Counted from the stretch's first letter, positions 14,963-23,901 are shown. The stretch is DNA of 38,611 bases from Prevotella sp. CAG:485 (GCA_000437495.1 FR897821.1:1-38611); one strand, 5' to 3'. The notes: a model not told the origin generated them from the letters alone. Program-made: numbers and translations.

Positions 14963-17341
14963 TTAGTAAAGCTCTTTGGTGACTTTTGCGCCGCGTTTTA
15001 CGATGTAGATTATGCCCTTCTGCGGTGTCTTGATTTTCACGCCCTGAAGGGTGTAATATTCCGGTGTATAATCTGCCGAAGAGTCGTAGAGGCTTTCCAC
15101 AGATGTTATTTTGGCGGCCATTACGGTCATTTTGTCAAAGTCGGCTTTCACCAGATAGGTGCCGGGAGCAAGTTTCCAGCTGTATGTGCTGCTTGCGGAG
15201 GCCATGCGCGCGGTGTTTTGGCCTTCGGCCTCGAATTTCACCATCTTGGCAGGGATGCCGTCTTTCAGAACATAATCCTTTGACTCGGCGCCGTAACGGT
15301 CATATTTGTTGGTGCTGGTCCAGTCTGAACCGCGATAGGTCAGGAAGCTGAAGAAGCTGCTTATCTGGTCGCTGCTGGCAACTAATTCCACGCTTGTCGA
15401 CTTGTATGTGTTGCCCTGACGGGTCAGTTTCAGAGCTGTTGCCGGGTTCCATGCGTCGTGGCTTAAATCGCCGATGATGAAAAACTGGTTAGGCGTTTCG
15501 GCGCCGCTGTATTCGCCCAAATCCTGTTGGTGATTGTAGATATGTCCGCGTTGGAAGGTGAGGTCGGCTGTCTGGCTTCCTTTGTTGTTATTGTTGAACA
15601 CCAGACCTGTGGTGCCTTCCGGACATACATATTTGTATATATGGTCTGAGCTGGCAATTTTCTCCATACATTTGCCGGGCCATGAGCTGTCGTTGGAGCC
15701 CCAGTGATGCACATAGACATCTGCCCAGCTCGATGCCGAGTTGTCGAAATATATGGCATTCTCAGGGGTGTCTGAGCGGGTAAAGACAGCCGACCCGGAG
15801 TTGGTGGTTGTGCCGTCGGTGGCCTCCCATGTTACCGTAACGCTTTCTCCGTCGGCCATATCCTCGCCGAGATAAATGATGTCTGTGCCGGTGATGTTCC
15901 TTTTCTCGCCGTTGCCTACCTGATACCAGGCGCTTGTGGCGCGGTCAAGGGTTACCATCACCTCGACGGATTTATAGAAAGTGCCGCCGTTGGGGTTGAG
16001 GGTCAGACTCGGGCCTTCGGCCTTGTTGTATATCACCGCGATGCCGGAGTTGCCCACGGTGCCTGAAATCTTACTGTCGGTAACGGTAAATTCATTGCCG
16101 CTCACCTTGTCGACGTAAGTGCCTGCGGGGCAATAGCTTCCGCCATTCTCCACCGATACGTACTTGCTCTGCCCGTTGCCCACCACTATGCAGGCGCCGA
16201 AGCCTTCGCGTGTTATCGTTGCCACGCCGTTAGCCCCCACGTAATAGTCGCGCGTTCCGGCTGCGGCATTTCGGAAGTGATTGACGGCGGCAATTTCGGG
16301 TGCCTCGAGAGCATGCGTGGAGCCCTTCACGCCCATGCGGATTTCGTTGTAAGTGGTTTTTGAGGGGCGCGACAGATAAAGCGACGATTCACCTGCACGG
16401 CAGGCTATGATGGCCCAGGCGCGGTCAATCTGATCCTGAGGCACATAGGTGGTCTCGTAGTTCTCGTTGGAATAGGTGTCGTGGCTCTCGGCCCAGTACA
16501 CAATCTTATTGCTGGCCACGCCTCCGGCACTCCAGCCGCCATATCCGCTCGTTACGCTGCCGTTTTTCACAGCGTTGAGCACACCCTTGCAATAACCGTT
16601 GTCGGTTACTGACATATATCCGGTGTATTCCTTCATGAGTTGCGAGGCATTATTGCCTCCGGGGCTGTCAAGAATCTCACCGTAGTTATACAGACCGGTT
16701 GCCGTAACGGTGTTCCAGAAGTTGCACCCTTCAGAAGGCAAGCCTATGTGTTTGGCGGCATCCCAGCGGATACCGTCCACGCCGGAGCCTTTCAGCTCAT
16801 AGATAAAGCTCAGGGCGCGTTGCTGCACTTCGTAATCTTCAGAATTGACGTCGCCGTAACTGCCGAGTTGGTCGTGAGTTATGGAGTTGCGGTCGGAGTA
16901 ATCTATGCCGCCTCCCCAGCGTACTCTGCCGTTGACATCCCACCATGAATGATGATAACCACTGGCCGGGTTGACGTGGTTGGCTACCACATCTACAATG
17001 ATTTTCACGCCGTAGCTGTGGGCTGCGGTGCATAACTCTTTGAGTTGCGCTTTTGTGCCGGTGCCGTTGGCCACGAAGCTGAGGTCGTAGGGCAGATAGG
17101 CATAATACCACTCGGCGCCGGTGGAACAGCTGCCCTGTGTGGGCGACACTTGCACCGCGGTGAAGCCGGCTTTGGCAATGTTGGGCAGCTCATCCTGAAT
17201 TTGTTGATACGTCCAGTTGAAGCAGTGCAGTATGTTGCCCTCCTGTATGTTTTCCGGCAGTCCGTAGGTGTTGTCGGCACGGACCTGGAAAATCAGCAAA
17301 AAGGTGGCTAATACCGCGAGGATACGGTTAATTCGGGTCAT
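14963..17341 (-). CDS. Secreted GH13 alpha-amylase with starch-binding modules
   Basis: A 792-residue starch-degrading enzyme. A signal peptide occupies about residues 1-22 (cleavage near VRA-D). The GH13 barrel shows region I VDVVANH (116-122), region II GIRWDAAKH (190-198, nucleophile D194), region III YGEILD (E222, acid/base) and region IV ESHD (D288). After the barrel come a repeat-like beta domain (LTLNPNGGTFYKSVEVMV), a CBM26-like module (YFDNSASSWADVYVHHWG), a SusE/SusF-like module (FFIIGDLSHDAWNPA) and a C-terminal tail YYTLQGVKI...GIIYIVKRG resembling Por/T9SS sorting domains. It is probably extracellular or surface-exposed. It is monocistronic and divergent from the choloylglycine hydrolase gene. 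No SusC/D genes are adjacent. Confidence 0.93.
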   Translation of the reverse strand: MTRINRILAVLATFLLIFQVRADNTYGLPENIQEGNILHCFNWTYQQIQDELPNIAKAGFTAVQVSPTQGSCSTGAEWYYAYLPYDLSFVANGTGTKAQLKELCTAAHSYGVKIIVDVVANHVNPASGYHHSWWDVNGRVRWGGGIDYSDRNSITHDQLGSYGDVNSEDYEVQQRALSFIYELKGSGVDGIRWDAAKHIGLPSEGCNFWNTVTATGLYNYGEILDSPGGNNASQLMKEYTGYMSVTDNGYCKGVLNAVKNGSVTSGYGGWSAGGVASNKIVYWAESHDTYSNENYETTYVPQDQIDRAWAIIACRAGESSLYLSRPSKTTYNEIRMGVKGSTHALEAPEIAAVNHFRNAAAGTRDYYVGANGVATITREGFGACIVVGNGQSKYVSVENGGSYCPAGTYVDKVSGNEFTVTDSKISGTVGNSGIAVIYNKAEGPSLTLNPNGGTFYKSVEVMVTLDRATSAWYQVGNGEKRNITGTDIIYLGEDMADGESVTVTWEATDGTTTNSGSAVFTRSDTPENAIYFDNSASSWADVYVHHWGSNDSSWPGKCMEKIASSDHIYKYVCPEGTTGLVFNNNNKGSQTADLTFQRGHIYNHQQDLGEYSGAETPNQFFIIGDLSHDAWNPATALKLTRQGNTYKSTSVELVASSDQISSFFSFLTYRGSDWTSTNKYDRYGAESKDYVLKDGIPAKMVKFEAEGQNTARMASASSTYSWKLAPGTYLVKADFDKMTVMAAKITSVESLYDSSADYTPEYYTLQGVKIKTPQKGIIYIVKRGAKVTKELY

Positions 17342-17405
17342 TCTTTTTGTGAAAGTATTGGTTGAACCTAAAGTTAATTGAGTTAGCGTCTTGCTTTTAC
17401 CGATG

Positions 17406-17437
17406 CAAAAGTAATTATAATTTTTTTATTGAACAAC
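17406..17437 (-). promoter_or_regulatory. Promoter of the amylase gene
   Basis: Minus-strand TACTTTTG (17413-17406) matches the -7 box, with GTTG 20 nt upstream (17437-17434) as a near-match to -33. The predicted start lies about 58 nt before the amylase ATG. I found no equally good promoter for the divergent plus-strand gene in the same 139-nt gap. Confidence 0.55.
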
Positions 17438-17480
17438 CATCGGCGAGGTTTTTTCGTTATATAAGAAAAAATACATTGCA

Positions 17481-18515
17481 ATGATTAAAAAGATTCTGCT
17501 TCTGACGCTGCTTCTGGTCGGCATTTGCGTTGCCGACTCCCATGCCTGCACCCGTATCGTTTATCACGGCGACAGCTCTTTGTATATTGTCGGCCGCTCG
17601 CTCGACTGGAAAACGCCCATTCCCACAAACTTGTATGTATACCCGCGGGGAAGCCGTTTTGTCAGCTCCGGCAAACCGGGAGCCTTCAGCTGGACATCCA
17701 AATATGGCTGTGTCTATGCCGTGAGCTATGATGCCGGCATCACCGAGGGCATGAATGAGAAGGGGCTTCAGGTGGCAGGTCTGTTTTGCAAAACTGCCCG
17801 CTATTCCAACAAAGAGAATCACAACCGGCGCCCCGTATCGCTTGCCGTGTTTGTGGCCTGGCTGCTCGATAATAATCAGAGTGTGGAGGAGGTCATCAAT
17901 CAGGTCAAAGCCCAGGACTTCACCCTGTCTGGCTCCGATTTCGACGGCGGCACGGAGACCAAACTGCATTTTGGTGTTACCGACCGCAACGGAGCGCAGG
18001 CTATCCTTGAATTCACCGACGGCAATTTGTGCATCTACCGTCCGGACTCCATCCATGCCATGACCAACGACCCCGAATGGCCTGCCATGCAAGCCATTGT
18101 CAATTACTGGCGGGGTGTGGGAGGCACTAATATGTTGCCGGGTACAGTCCGCAGTGCTGACCGCTGCGTCAGGGCGTCCTTCTTTGTCGATAATGTCGAC
18201 AAAACCGCCGATGCCGATTTGGGCGCTTACATCACCCGCTCGGTGATGAACAATGTGTCTGTGCCTTATCTCTATACGGTGAACGGCGAGCCTAACGTTT
18301 CATCCACACAATGGCGCTCGTTGAGCAATCTGCGCGACTTGCGTTATTATTTCGACGTGGCCACAGCCAACGGTTTTTATTACATAGATTTGGCTAAGTG
18401 CGACCTGCGTCCCGGCGCTCCGGTGTTGAAACTCACCACCTATGAGTGTCTCAATGTATGCGGTGAGGCCAACAGACATCTGCGCAAAGCAAAGCCGTTT
18501 GTGCCTATCTACTGA
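17481..18515 (+). CDS. Choloylglycine hydrolase / penicillin V acylase family amidase
   Basis: A 344-residue Ntn-hydrolase precursor. The signal peptide ends ...DSHA, exposing Cys23 as the N-terminal nucleophile (CTRIVYHG). Arg39 and Asp42 in GRSLDW, Asn196 in MTNDPEW and Arg228/Arg231 near RSADRCVR fit the catalytic set of bile salt hydrolases and penicillin V acylases. The spacing C23-R39-D42 equals the C2-R18-D21 spacing of Gram-positive bile salt hydrolases. Phe102 falls where those enzymes have Asn82, so the substrate is uncertain. Location is periplasmic or outside the cytoplasm. Likely reactions are deconjugation of glycine/taurine bile acids or hydrolysis of other N-acyl amides such as penicillin V. 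It precedes manA but is probably a separate unit. Confidence 0.85.
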   Translation: MIKKILLLTLLLVGICVADSHACTRIVYHGDSSLYIVGRSLDWKTPIPTNLYVYPRGSRFVSSGKPGAFSWTSKYGCVYAVSYDAGITEGMNEKGLQVAGLFCKTARYSNKENHNRRPVSLAVFVAWLLDNNQSVEEVINQVKAQDFTLSGSDFDGGTETKLHFGVTDRNGAQAILEFTDGNLCIYRPDSIHAMTNDPEWPAMQAIVNYWRGVGGTNMLPGTVRSADRCVRASFFVDNVDKTADADLGAYITRSVMNNVSVPYLYTVNGEPNVSSTQWRSLSNLRDLRYYFDVATANGFYYIDLAKCDLRPGAPVLKLTTYECLNVCGEANRHLRKAKPFVPIY

Positions 18516-18523
18516 TGCCGTTG

Positions 18524-18554
18524 CTTGGGGTATGAAATAATTTTATTACCTTTG
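18524..18554 (+). promoter_or_regulatory. Promoter of manA, giving a nearly leaderless mRNA
   Basis: TACCTTTG (18547-18554) is a consensus -7 box with CTTG 19 nt upstream (18524-18527). Only seven bases separate the box from the ATG at 18562, so the transcript should start at or within a few bases of the start codon. Confidence 0.65.
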
Positions 18555-18561
18555 CGGCTAA

Positions 18562-19539
18562 ATGTGGACCTTTTTACCCATATATAAACATCCGGTTTGG
18601 AGTGGAAACCGCATACCGTCGTTCAAAAACGGCCCGATAGAGATTCCTGACAATGCTCCTATAGGCGAAAGCTGGGAAGTGAGCGATGTGCCTGATAATG
18701 TCTCGGTGGTGGCCGACGGACCCGACAAAGGTATAAGCCTCGATATGCTCATTGCCCGATACGGCGAAAAGCTGTTGGGTAAAGGTGTTATGCGCCGTTA
18801 CGGGTCGCGGTTCCCCTTGCTGATAAAAATAATAGACGCCGGCAGAGACCTGTCTATTCAGGTGCATCCCGACGATGCCATGGCGCAGACCATGGGGCAT
18901 CCGTTTGGCAAAAACGAGATGTGGATGGTGCTTGAGGCCAATCAGGGAGCCCGTCTGGCATCAGGGTTTAACCGTGAAATTGACCCCGCCGAGCTGAACG
19001 GTCTGGTGGAAAGCGGCAAGATTCTTGATGTGCTCCGTTACATCCCTGTTGAGCCGGGTTCTGCCTTTCATATCCCCTCGGGTCGCGTTCATGCCATAGG
19101 TGCCGGCATACTCATTGCCGAGATTCAGCAGACCAGCGATGACACGTTCAGACTTTACGATTACAACCGACCGGGCAGCGACGGCAAACCCCGTCCGTTG
19201 CATTTGCCGCAAGCCCGAAAGGCCATCAACTACGGCGACGTTAGCGGTTTTGCGCTGGAGTATGAGAAGGTGAGTCAGGGCGTCTCTGAAATCATCGACA
19301 GCGATTGCTTTACGGTGAATATGATAGCCGCCTCGGAGTTGCTAACTCGCGATTATTCGGCTCTTGACTCTTTCGTGGCGGTAATGGCTATTGAAGGCTG
19401 TGCCGAGTTGGAGGCCCCTTCGGGCACGCTCCGTCTGGAGCAAGGTAACACGGTGTTGCTGCCGGCCACCGACCATTCGCTGCAAATAACACCGTGCGAA
19501 AAGAGCTCTTTCCGCGCACTCGAAGTCTATATACGCTGA
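18562..19539 (+). CDS. manA: Mannose-6-phosphate isomerase, class I
   Basis: A 325-residue zinc enzyme that interconverts fructose-6-phosphate and mannose-6-phosphate, supplying GDP-mannose and GDP-fucose precursors or allowing mannose use. Zinc ligands are visible: Gln100 and His102 in SIQVHPDD, Glu119 in KNEMW and His177 in SGRVHAIG. The GESWEVSD segment (35-42) is also typical. The length fits the short bacterial class I form. The start is fixed by PIYKHPVWSG at residues 6-15, which lies close to the N-terminus in homologues. It shares one base with the next gene (TGATG), so the M15 peptidase is translationally coupled to it. It could feed the capsule locus, though it is separated from it by the amylase. 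Confidence 0.93.
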   Translation: MWTFLPIYKHPVWSGNRIPSFKNGPIEIPDNAPIGESWEVSDVPDNVSVVADGPDKGISLDMLIARYGEKLLGKGVMRRYGSRFPLLIKIIDAGRDLSIQVHPDDAMAQTMGHPFGKNEMWMVLEANQGARLASGFNREIDPAELNGLVESGKILDVLRYIPVEPGSAFHIPSGRVHAIGAGILIAEIQQTSDDTFRLYDYNRPGSDGKPRPLHLPQARKAINYGDVSGFALEYEKVSQGVSEIIDSDCFTVNMIAASELLTRDYSALDSFVAVMAIEGCAELEAPSGTLRLEQGNTVLLPATDHSLQITPCEKSSFRALEVYIR

Positions 19540-20267
19540 TGAAAAAATTCCTCATCGCCCTTTCTGCCATGCTCATGTTAGGGCTTGCGCAATCCTTTGC
19601 CCTCACTCCCCGGCAGCTTTTGGCTCAATGGAAACCGGGGGAAGCTATTGACCCCCAAACGGACAACGCGGTCCTAATGGAGTGCTTCACCGCCTCTCAT
19701 ATTCCCGATTCCGTTTTTGCGCGTATGCAGGGCAAAAGCTATAAGAAAGGTTGCCTGATACCCCGCACTCAGTTACGCTATCTCACAGTGCCTCATTACG
19801 ATGGCCACGGCGCCATACGCATGGGTGAGCTGGTGTGCGACAGCTCCATAGCAAACGACCTCACCGACATATTTCGCCATGCCTTCGCCATGGAGTACCC
19901 CATTGAGCGCATGGTGCTGATTGACGACTATAACGCCGACGACCTTGAATCCATGAACCACAACAACACCTCGTGTTTCAACTATCGGGTCGTGGCCGGC
20001 TCCAAGAAGCTGTCGAACCATGCCCGCGGACTTGCCATCGACGTTAATCCCTTTTATAATCCCTACGTCAAACGCAAGCCGGGCAAAGCGCCTTATGTCT
20101 CACCACCTGAGGCAGCCGCCTACAGCGACCGAAAGGCCGATTATCCCTATAAAATCACCACTTCCGACCCTCTTTACAAACTCTTTATAGAGCATGGCTT
20201 TGAGTGGGGCGGCTCCTGGAAGTCGCTGCAAGACTATCAGCACTTTGAAAAGAATCCGACCCGTTGA
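19539..20267 (+). CDS. Exported M15-family peptidase (VanY/M15C-like)
   Basis: A 242-residue protein with a signal peptide (about 1-21) followed by a zinc peptidase domain: H161 and D168 in SNHARGLAID, and H235 in DYQHFE after FEWGGSW. This is the D-Ala-D-Ala/L-Ala-D-Glu peptidase arrangement, so it probably trims peptidoglycan peptides in the periplasm. I start at ATG 19539, which overlaps the manA stop (TGATG) and begins a clean signal peptide. A start 15 codons upstream inside manA would put a charged stretch before it. The reading frame continues past its TGA into the downstream open frame without another stop. Confidence 0.88.
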   Translation: MKKFLIALSAMLMLGLAQSFALTPRQLLAQWKPGEAIDPQTDNAVLMECFTASHIPDSVFARMQGKSYKKGCLIPRTQLRYLTVPHYDGHGAIRMGELVCDSSIANDLTDIFRHAFAMEYPIERMVLIDDYNADDLESMNHNNTSCFNYRVVAGSKKLSNHARGLAIDVNPFYNPYVKRKPGKAPYVSPPEAAAYSDRKADYPYKITTSDPLYKLFIEHGFEWGGSWKSLQDYQHFEKNPTR

Positions 20268-20312
20268 GGCTCCTTTGCCATAGGCAAATTATCACCCCCC
20301 CCATATTCTTTT

Positions 20313-22229
20313 TTGTCTTTGGCTCTGTTGAGCTGTTTGCGCCGTAACCGGCTCAGAGTGTGCTGTGGCAATCCCTTGGATGTCCCCTATGTAGAATCCT
20401 TCGATTATTACTGGAACTATGCTATCTCCAAAAGTTTGATTTTAGGTCCGGTTAAGAGTCGTAAGACCGGTTCTTACACAGTGCTGCTTGAAGAAGGCAT
20501 GCCCGCTCTGAAAGGTAGCGACCCCCTCGACGGCTATCTGTTGATTACCGCAGATAAAACTCAGTCCACATCCTTAACCTTCCCGCTCGTTGACATTCAA
20601 AACCTTACATCACCGGTGTGCATCGTCAACTTCCTGCGCGAGCCCGAAAACCGCGATGTCAAAGTGGAATTTCAGGCCGAAGGCCCCAACGGCATCCGTC
20701 TGTTGAAGTTGTTCAATCTCAAGGAGCTGCCAAATGTGGGATGGAACGTAGTCAGCGTCGACCTGTCGTCGCTGAAAACAAGCGGGGAAAACGTGAAGCT
20801 TGCCTTCACTTTCAATGACAGTAAAACAGCATTATATCTTGACCGAGTCTACATAGGCGAGCAGAACAAGGCTGACCTTGCCATAGCCGACCTTCGAGTC
20901 AACCCTGCAGTGGAGAAAGGCTCTCCCGTAAAAATCTCCGCCACTGTGTTGAACTACGCAGGCGTTCCTTCCGGGTCCTATACCGCCGAACTCTACCGCT
21001 CCAAGGCTAAAGTGGACTCGAAGACCATGCAGTCTGTGCCTGCCTCAACTGCCCAAAACATAGAATTCACCGACCTTGTGCCTGTGGTTGGTAATGATTC
21101 TCTCCTCTCCTATGGCATCCGGATTTCATTGCCCAACGACGTTGATGGCACTGACAACAAGGTGCAGGAAAGCGAAGCTGTGGCCGTCAACTCAGTGATG
21201 CCGCCCGTGCGCAACGCCTTAAATACGGAGAGCTCACATGTCAATATCAGCTGGGAAGCTCCCGACGTCACACGCATCCCGAAAGACAGAGTAACCGAAT
21301 CTTTTGAGACATATTCACCCTGGACCACTAATCTCTCGCCCTGGTTAAACATTGACTGCGACAAGGCTCGCACCAACGGATTTCAGGGTCTCAACGACTC
21401 CGTGATACCTAAAGAAAACAATACGCCTTTCATCGTGTTCTCGCATCCCCGCTTTCCTTCCGACGTTACCAACAACCTCTATCCCATACCCGGAGGCGGC
21501 AATCAGTTCCTTATCGCCCTCAATCCCATACCTCCTGAAAAGAAAGCGGCTGACGACTGGCTCATTTCACCTGAGCTGAACGGTTGCGCTCAGACCATCG
21601 ACCTCTATGAGCTCTCCTTCTTCACATTCAATTCCGAATGGGTGGTGCTTTATTCCACCACCGGCAGAGACACTGCCGATTTTATGCCGGTACGCACAGA
21701 CGGTCAGGCTATGGTGTGGAAACGATATGCCTATCAGCTGCCCGAAGGAAGCAAATACTTTGCACTCCGCTCCAGAATCAGCGGCACGCCTCCTTTGCAG
21801 GCTTTCGACAATGTCAGCTATATCCCTGCCGGTCAGGGCACAGCAAAGCTGAAAGGCTACAATGTCTATTACAATGGCAAGCTGCTCAACTCCGCCCCGC
21901 TCACCGAATGTAAGTATAAGAACGACGGCCCTGCCGGCACATATTTGGTTACCGCGCTCTACGACAATGGCGAATCCATGCCCTTCCCTGTAAAAGTCAC
22001 GCTTGGAATTAACGACCTGGACGACGACGCCACCGCAACCAGTGTCAACACCGGGATAGGCTCCATCATCATCGAAGCCACTCCTGGCTCCATGGCCAAT
22101 ATCTATTCCATCTCGGGCAACAAGATAGCCGATGTGCCTGTGGGCACCGGTTCGGCCACCGTGAGCGTGCAACCCGGTTGCTATTTAGTACGCGTGGGTC
22201 GCACCACTGCCAAAGTGATGGTACGTTAA
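20313..22229 (+). CDS. Large secreted beta-sandwich protein, 5' end apparently missing
   Basis: An open frame of about 638 codons with no credible start: 20313 is a TTG, and the first in-frame ATG (20499) is already inside a conserved domain. The frame is open from the TGA of the M15 gene and in phase with it; a run of eight C (20295-20302) lies between. Residues SLALLSCL could be the remnant of a signal peptide. The body reads as a choice-of-anchor-J-like beta domain, a CARDB-like segment (about 193-290), an Fn3-like part, a second anchor-J-like domain (ESFETYSPW...DDWLISPEL), another Fn3-like part and a Por-type tail (IYSISGNKIADVPVG...). Such proteins are secreted adhesin-like or unknown-function factors. 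It is either a 5'-truncated pseudogene or uses an unusual start. Confidence 0.6.
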   Translation: MSLALLSCLRRNRLRVCCGNPLDVPYVESFDYYWNYAISKSLILGPVKSRKTGSYTVLLEEGMPALKGSDPLDGYLLITADKTQSTSLTFPLVDIQNLTSPVCIVNFLREPENRDVKVEFQAEGPNGIRLLKLFNLKELPNVGWNVVSVDLSSLKTSGENVKLAFTFNDSKTALYLDRVYIGEQNKADLAIADLRVNPAVEKGSPVKISATVLNYAGVPSGSYTAELYRSKAKVDSKTMQSVPASTAQNIEFTDLVPVVGNDSLLSYGIRISLPNDVDGTDNKVQESEAVAVNSVMPPVRNALNTESSHVNISWEAPDVTRIPKDRVTESFETYSPWTTNLSPWLNIDCDKARTNGFQGLNDSVIPKENNTPFIVFSHPRFPSDVTNNLYPIPGGGNQFLIALNPIPPEKKAADDWLISPELNGCAQTIDLYELSFFTFNSEWVVLYSTTGRDTADFMPVRTDGQAMVWKRYAYQLPEGSKYFALRSRISGTPPLQAFDNVSYIPAGQGTAKLKGYNVYYNGKLLNSAPLTECKYKNDGPAGTYLVTALYDNGESMPFPVKVTLGINDLDDDATATSVNTGIGSIIIEATPGSMANIYSISGNKIADVPVGTGSATVSVQPGCYLVRVGRTTAKVMVR

Positions 22230-22270
22230 TCAGCACCTTAAAGACCTGATTAACAAGCATTTAGAATAGT

Positions 22271-22310
22271 GGAGAGTGTATCGCATTTCGATTTTTGCGA
22301 TACACTCTCC
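22271..22310. terminator. Bidirectional hairpin between convergent genes
   Basis: GGAGAGTGTATCGCA (22271-22285) pairs perfectly over 15 bp with 22296-22310 around a 10-nt loop. It sits between the plus-strand secreted protein and minus-strand trpS, so it can end both transcripts. Confidence 0.8.
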
Positions 22311-22338
22311 TTAATATTTGGGCTGAGGAGCAGGGTTA

Positions 22339-23430
22339 TCAGATTTTTCTGATACCCATTATGTGCTTGACCTCGGCAAGCGTCTTGGCGGCAGTTTCGC
22401 GAGCTCTTTCGGCGCCGTAGCGGGCTATGCGGCTCAGGTACTCGTCGTTGTCGCGGATATCCATGATGTGCTCGCGAATAGGCAGCGTAACCTTGAGGAT
22501 ATCCTCGGCCAATTGCTTTTTCAGGTCGCCGTAGCGGATGCTGCAGTCGGCGTAAGCGGCTTTGTAATGAGCCAGAACATCAGGGGCTGAAACCAGCTCC
22601 ATGAGCGAGAAGAGGTTGGCTATAGGCTCGCTGACAGGCTGATTAGGCTCCGTGGGTCCTGAATCGGTGGTGGCGCGCATCACCTTCTTGCGCAGCGTCT
22701 TTTCGTCGTCGGTGAGGTAGATGCAGTTGCCTTCGCTCTTGCCCATCTTGCCGCAACCGTCGAGTCCCGGCACTTTCACCGCTTTGCCGCCGAAATTGAA
22801 ATTCACAGGCTCCGAGAAATAGTCTACCCCGTAGAAAGCGTTGAAACGCCGGGCGAAACGCCGTGTCAGTTCCAGATGCTGTTCCTGGTCCTTACCCACC
22901 GGCACATAGTCGGCATGGTGAATAAGGATGTCAACGGCCATCAGAGTGGGGTAGGTGAGCAGACCTGCGTTGACGCGCTTGTTGCTTGTTTCGTTGCCAA
23001 TGATGTCCTTCTCAATATTGTCGTTGTCATCGGTCTCCTCAGGGCAGCCTTTCCGGGCAATGCCCAGCGCTTTGCGGGCTTTGTCTTTGAAAGATGCCGT
23101 GCGCATCAGCTCGCCGATGCCCACGTGCATATTGAGCAGCAAGTACATCTCCGAAATTTCGGGCACATCGCTCTGCACATAAAGAATATTGCGCTCCGGG
23201 TCGAGACCTGCGGCGATATATTCGGCCAGAATCTGCTTCACGTTCTCGTGCAGCATTTTCGGGTCGGGATGAGTGGTGAGAGCGTGCAGGTCGGCGATAA
23301 AGAAGCGGCAGTCATAGTCATCCTGCATTCTTACGAATTTGCTCAGGGCGCCGTAATAGTTGCCCAGATGCAGATTGCCGGTGGCGCGGATGCCGCTAAG
23401 CACACGTTTTTTAGTATCTTGATTTTCCAT
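22339..23430 (-). CDS. trpS: Tryptophanyl-tRNA synthetase
   Basis: A 363-residue class I synthetase that charges tRNA-Trp in the cytoplasm. The HIGH-type motif is HLGN (21-24) in GIRATGNLHLGNYYG, the KMSKS-type motif is KMGKS (about 226-230), and GKDQEQHLELTR is the conserved tryptophan-site region. An insert rich in Asp and Glu (EETDDNDN) precedes NKRVNAGLLTYP and belongs to the longer bacterial variant. It follows a small lipoprotein gene by 13 nt and probably shares its transcript. Confidence 0.97.
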   Translation of the reverse strand: MENQDTKKRVLSGIRATGNLHLGNYYGALSKFVRMQDDYDCRFFIADLHALTTHPDPKMLHENVKQILAEYIAAGLDPERNILYVQSDVPEISEMYLLLNMHVGIGELMRTASFKDKARKALGIARKGCPEETDDNDNIEKDIIGNETSNKRVNAGLLTYPTLMAVDILIHHADYVPVGKDQEQHLELTRRFARRFNAFYGVDYFSEPVNFNFGGKAVKVPGLDGCGKMGKSEGNCIYLTDDEKTLRKKVMRATTDSGPTEPNQPVSEPIANLFSLMELVSAPDVLAHYKAAYADCSIRYGDLKKQLAEDILKVTLPIREHIMDIRDNDEYLSRIARYGAERARETAAKTLAEVKHIMGIRKI

Positions 23431-23443
23431 AGTCGCGTTTATA

Positions 23444-23812
23444 TTATTTCATAGCCGGCTCAATCTCGGCTGCGAGAGCCGGATTCACCGTGCGCAAATC
23501 AGATATGAACACCGAGTCGAACAGGGCGGAGCCCTCTTTGTCGTCGGCAAGGATATAACGGCCTTCGGCGGCTTTCACTTCGAGCAAAGCCTCGTGCAGC
23601 CTCAGCGAATCGGGCCACTGGCGTTGGGCGAATTTGCGGGCCTGCGCGCGGGCTTCCGTGGCCGGGTCAGGCAGGGGACCCTCCATCTGTGCCGCCACAT
23701 CGGCCGCCTCATCCTGTTCCGCTTTTTCCGTCTGCGAACCGCATTGCGCAAAGGCGGTAAGCACAACCGCCGCCACGAAAATCCGGCCCGCTGCTGTCAA
23801 TATCCGTTTCAT
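23444..23812 (-). CDS. Small exported protein, possible lipoprotein, unknown function
   Basis: A 122-residue protein with a basic start and hydrophobic segment (MKRILTAAGRIFVAAVVL) ending AFAQCGS. Cys24 may be lipidated, but Gln at -1 is a poor lipobox. The mature part is acidic and helical (EDEAADVAAQ-type composition, then ARKFAQRQWPDSLRLHEALLEV) and ends without a known motif. I start at ATG 23812; an upstream start would place a long, unrelated sequence before the signal peptide. A -7 box TAACTTTG lies at 23831-23838. It is the likely first gene of a unit with trpS. No function is assigned. Confidence 0.7.
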   Translation of the reverse strand: MKRILTAAGRIFVAAVVLTAFAQCGSQTEKAEQDEAADVAAQMEGPLPDPATEARAQARKFAQRQWPDSLRLHEALLEVKAAEGRYILADDKEGSALFDSVFISDLRTVNPALAAEIEPAMK

Positions 23813-23830
23813 GTCGTCAGAATTATTATG

Positions 23831-23838
23831 CAAAGTTA
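23831..23838 (-). promoter_or_regulatory. -7 box for the lipoprotein-trpS unit
   Basis: Minus-strand TAACTTTG matches TAnnTTTG and lies 18 nt before the ATG at 23812. There is no good TTTG at -33, so only the -7 part is supported. Confidence 0.5.
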
Positions 23839-23901
23839 ACAAAAAATTGATAATCAGATAACACCGACTTAAACTTTCCGTGCCGCAGAGCGGTGAAAAC
23901 A

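Noticed and set aside
17457..18092. 211-codon minus-strand open frame opposite the choloylglycine hydrolase
   Set aside because: The plus-strand frame has a signal peptide and catalytic residues. The antisense frame has neither homology nor a start signal.
21567..22172. 201-codon minus-strand open frame opposite the large secreted protein
   Set aside because: The Por-type tail and beta domains are coded on the plus strand. The antisense frame is a compositional shadow.
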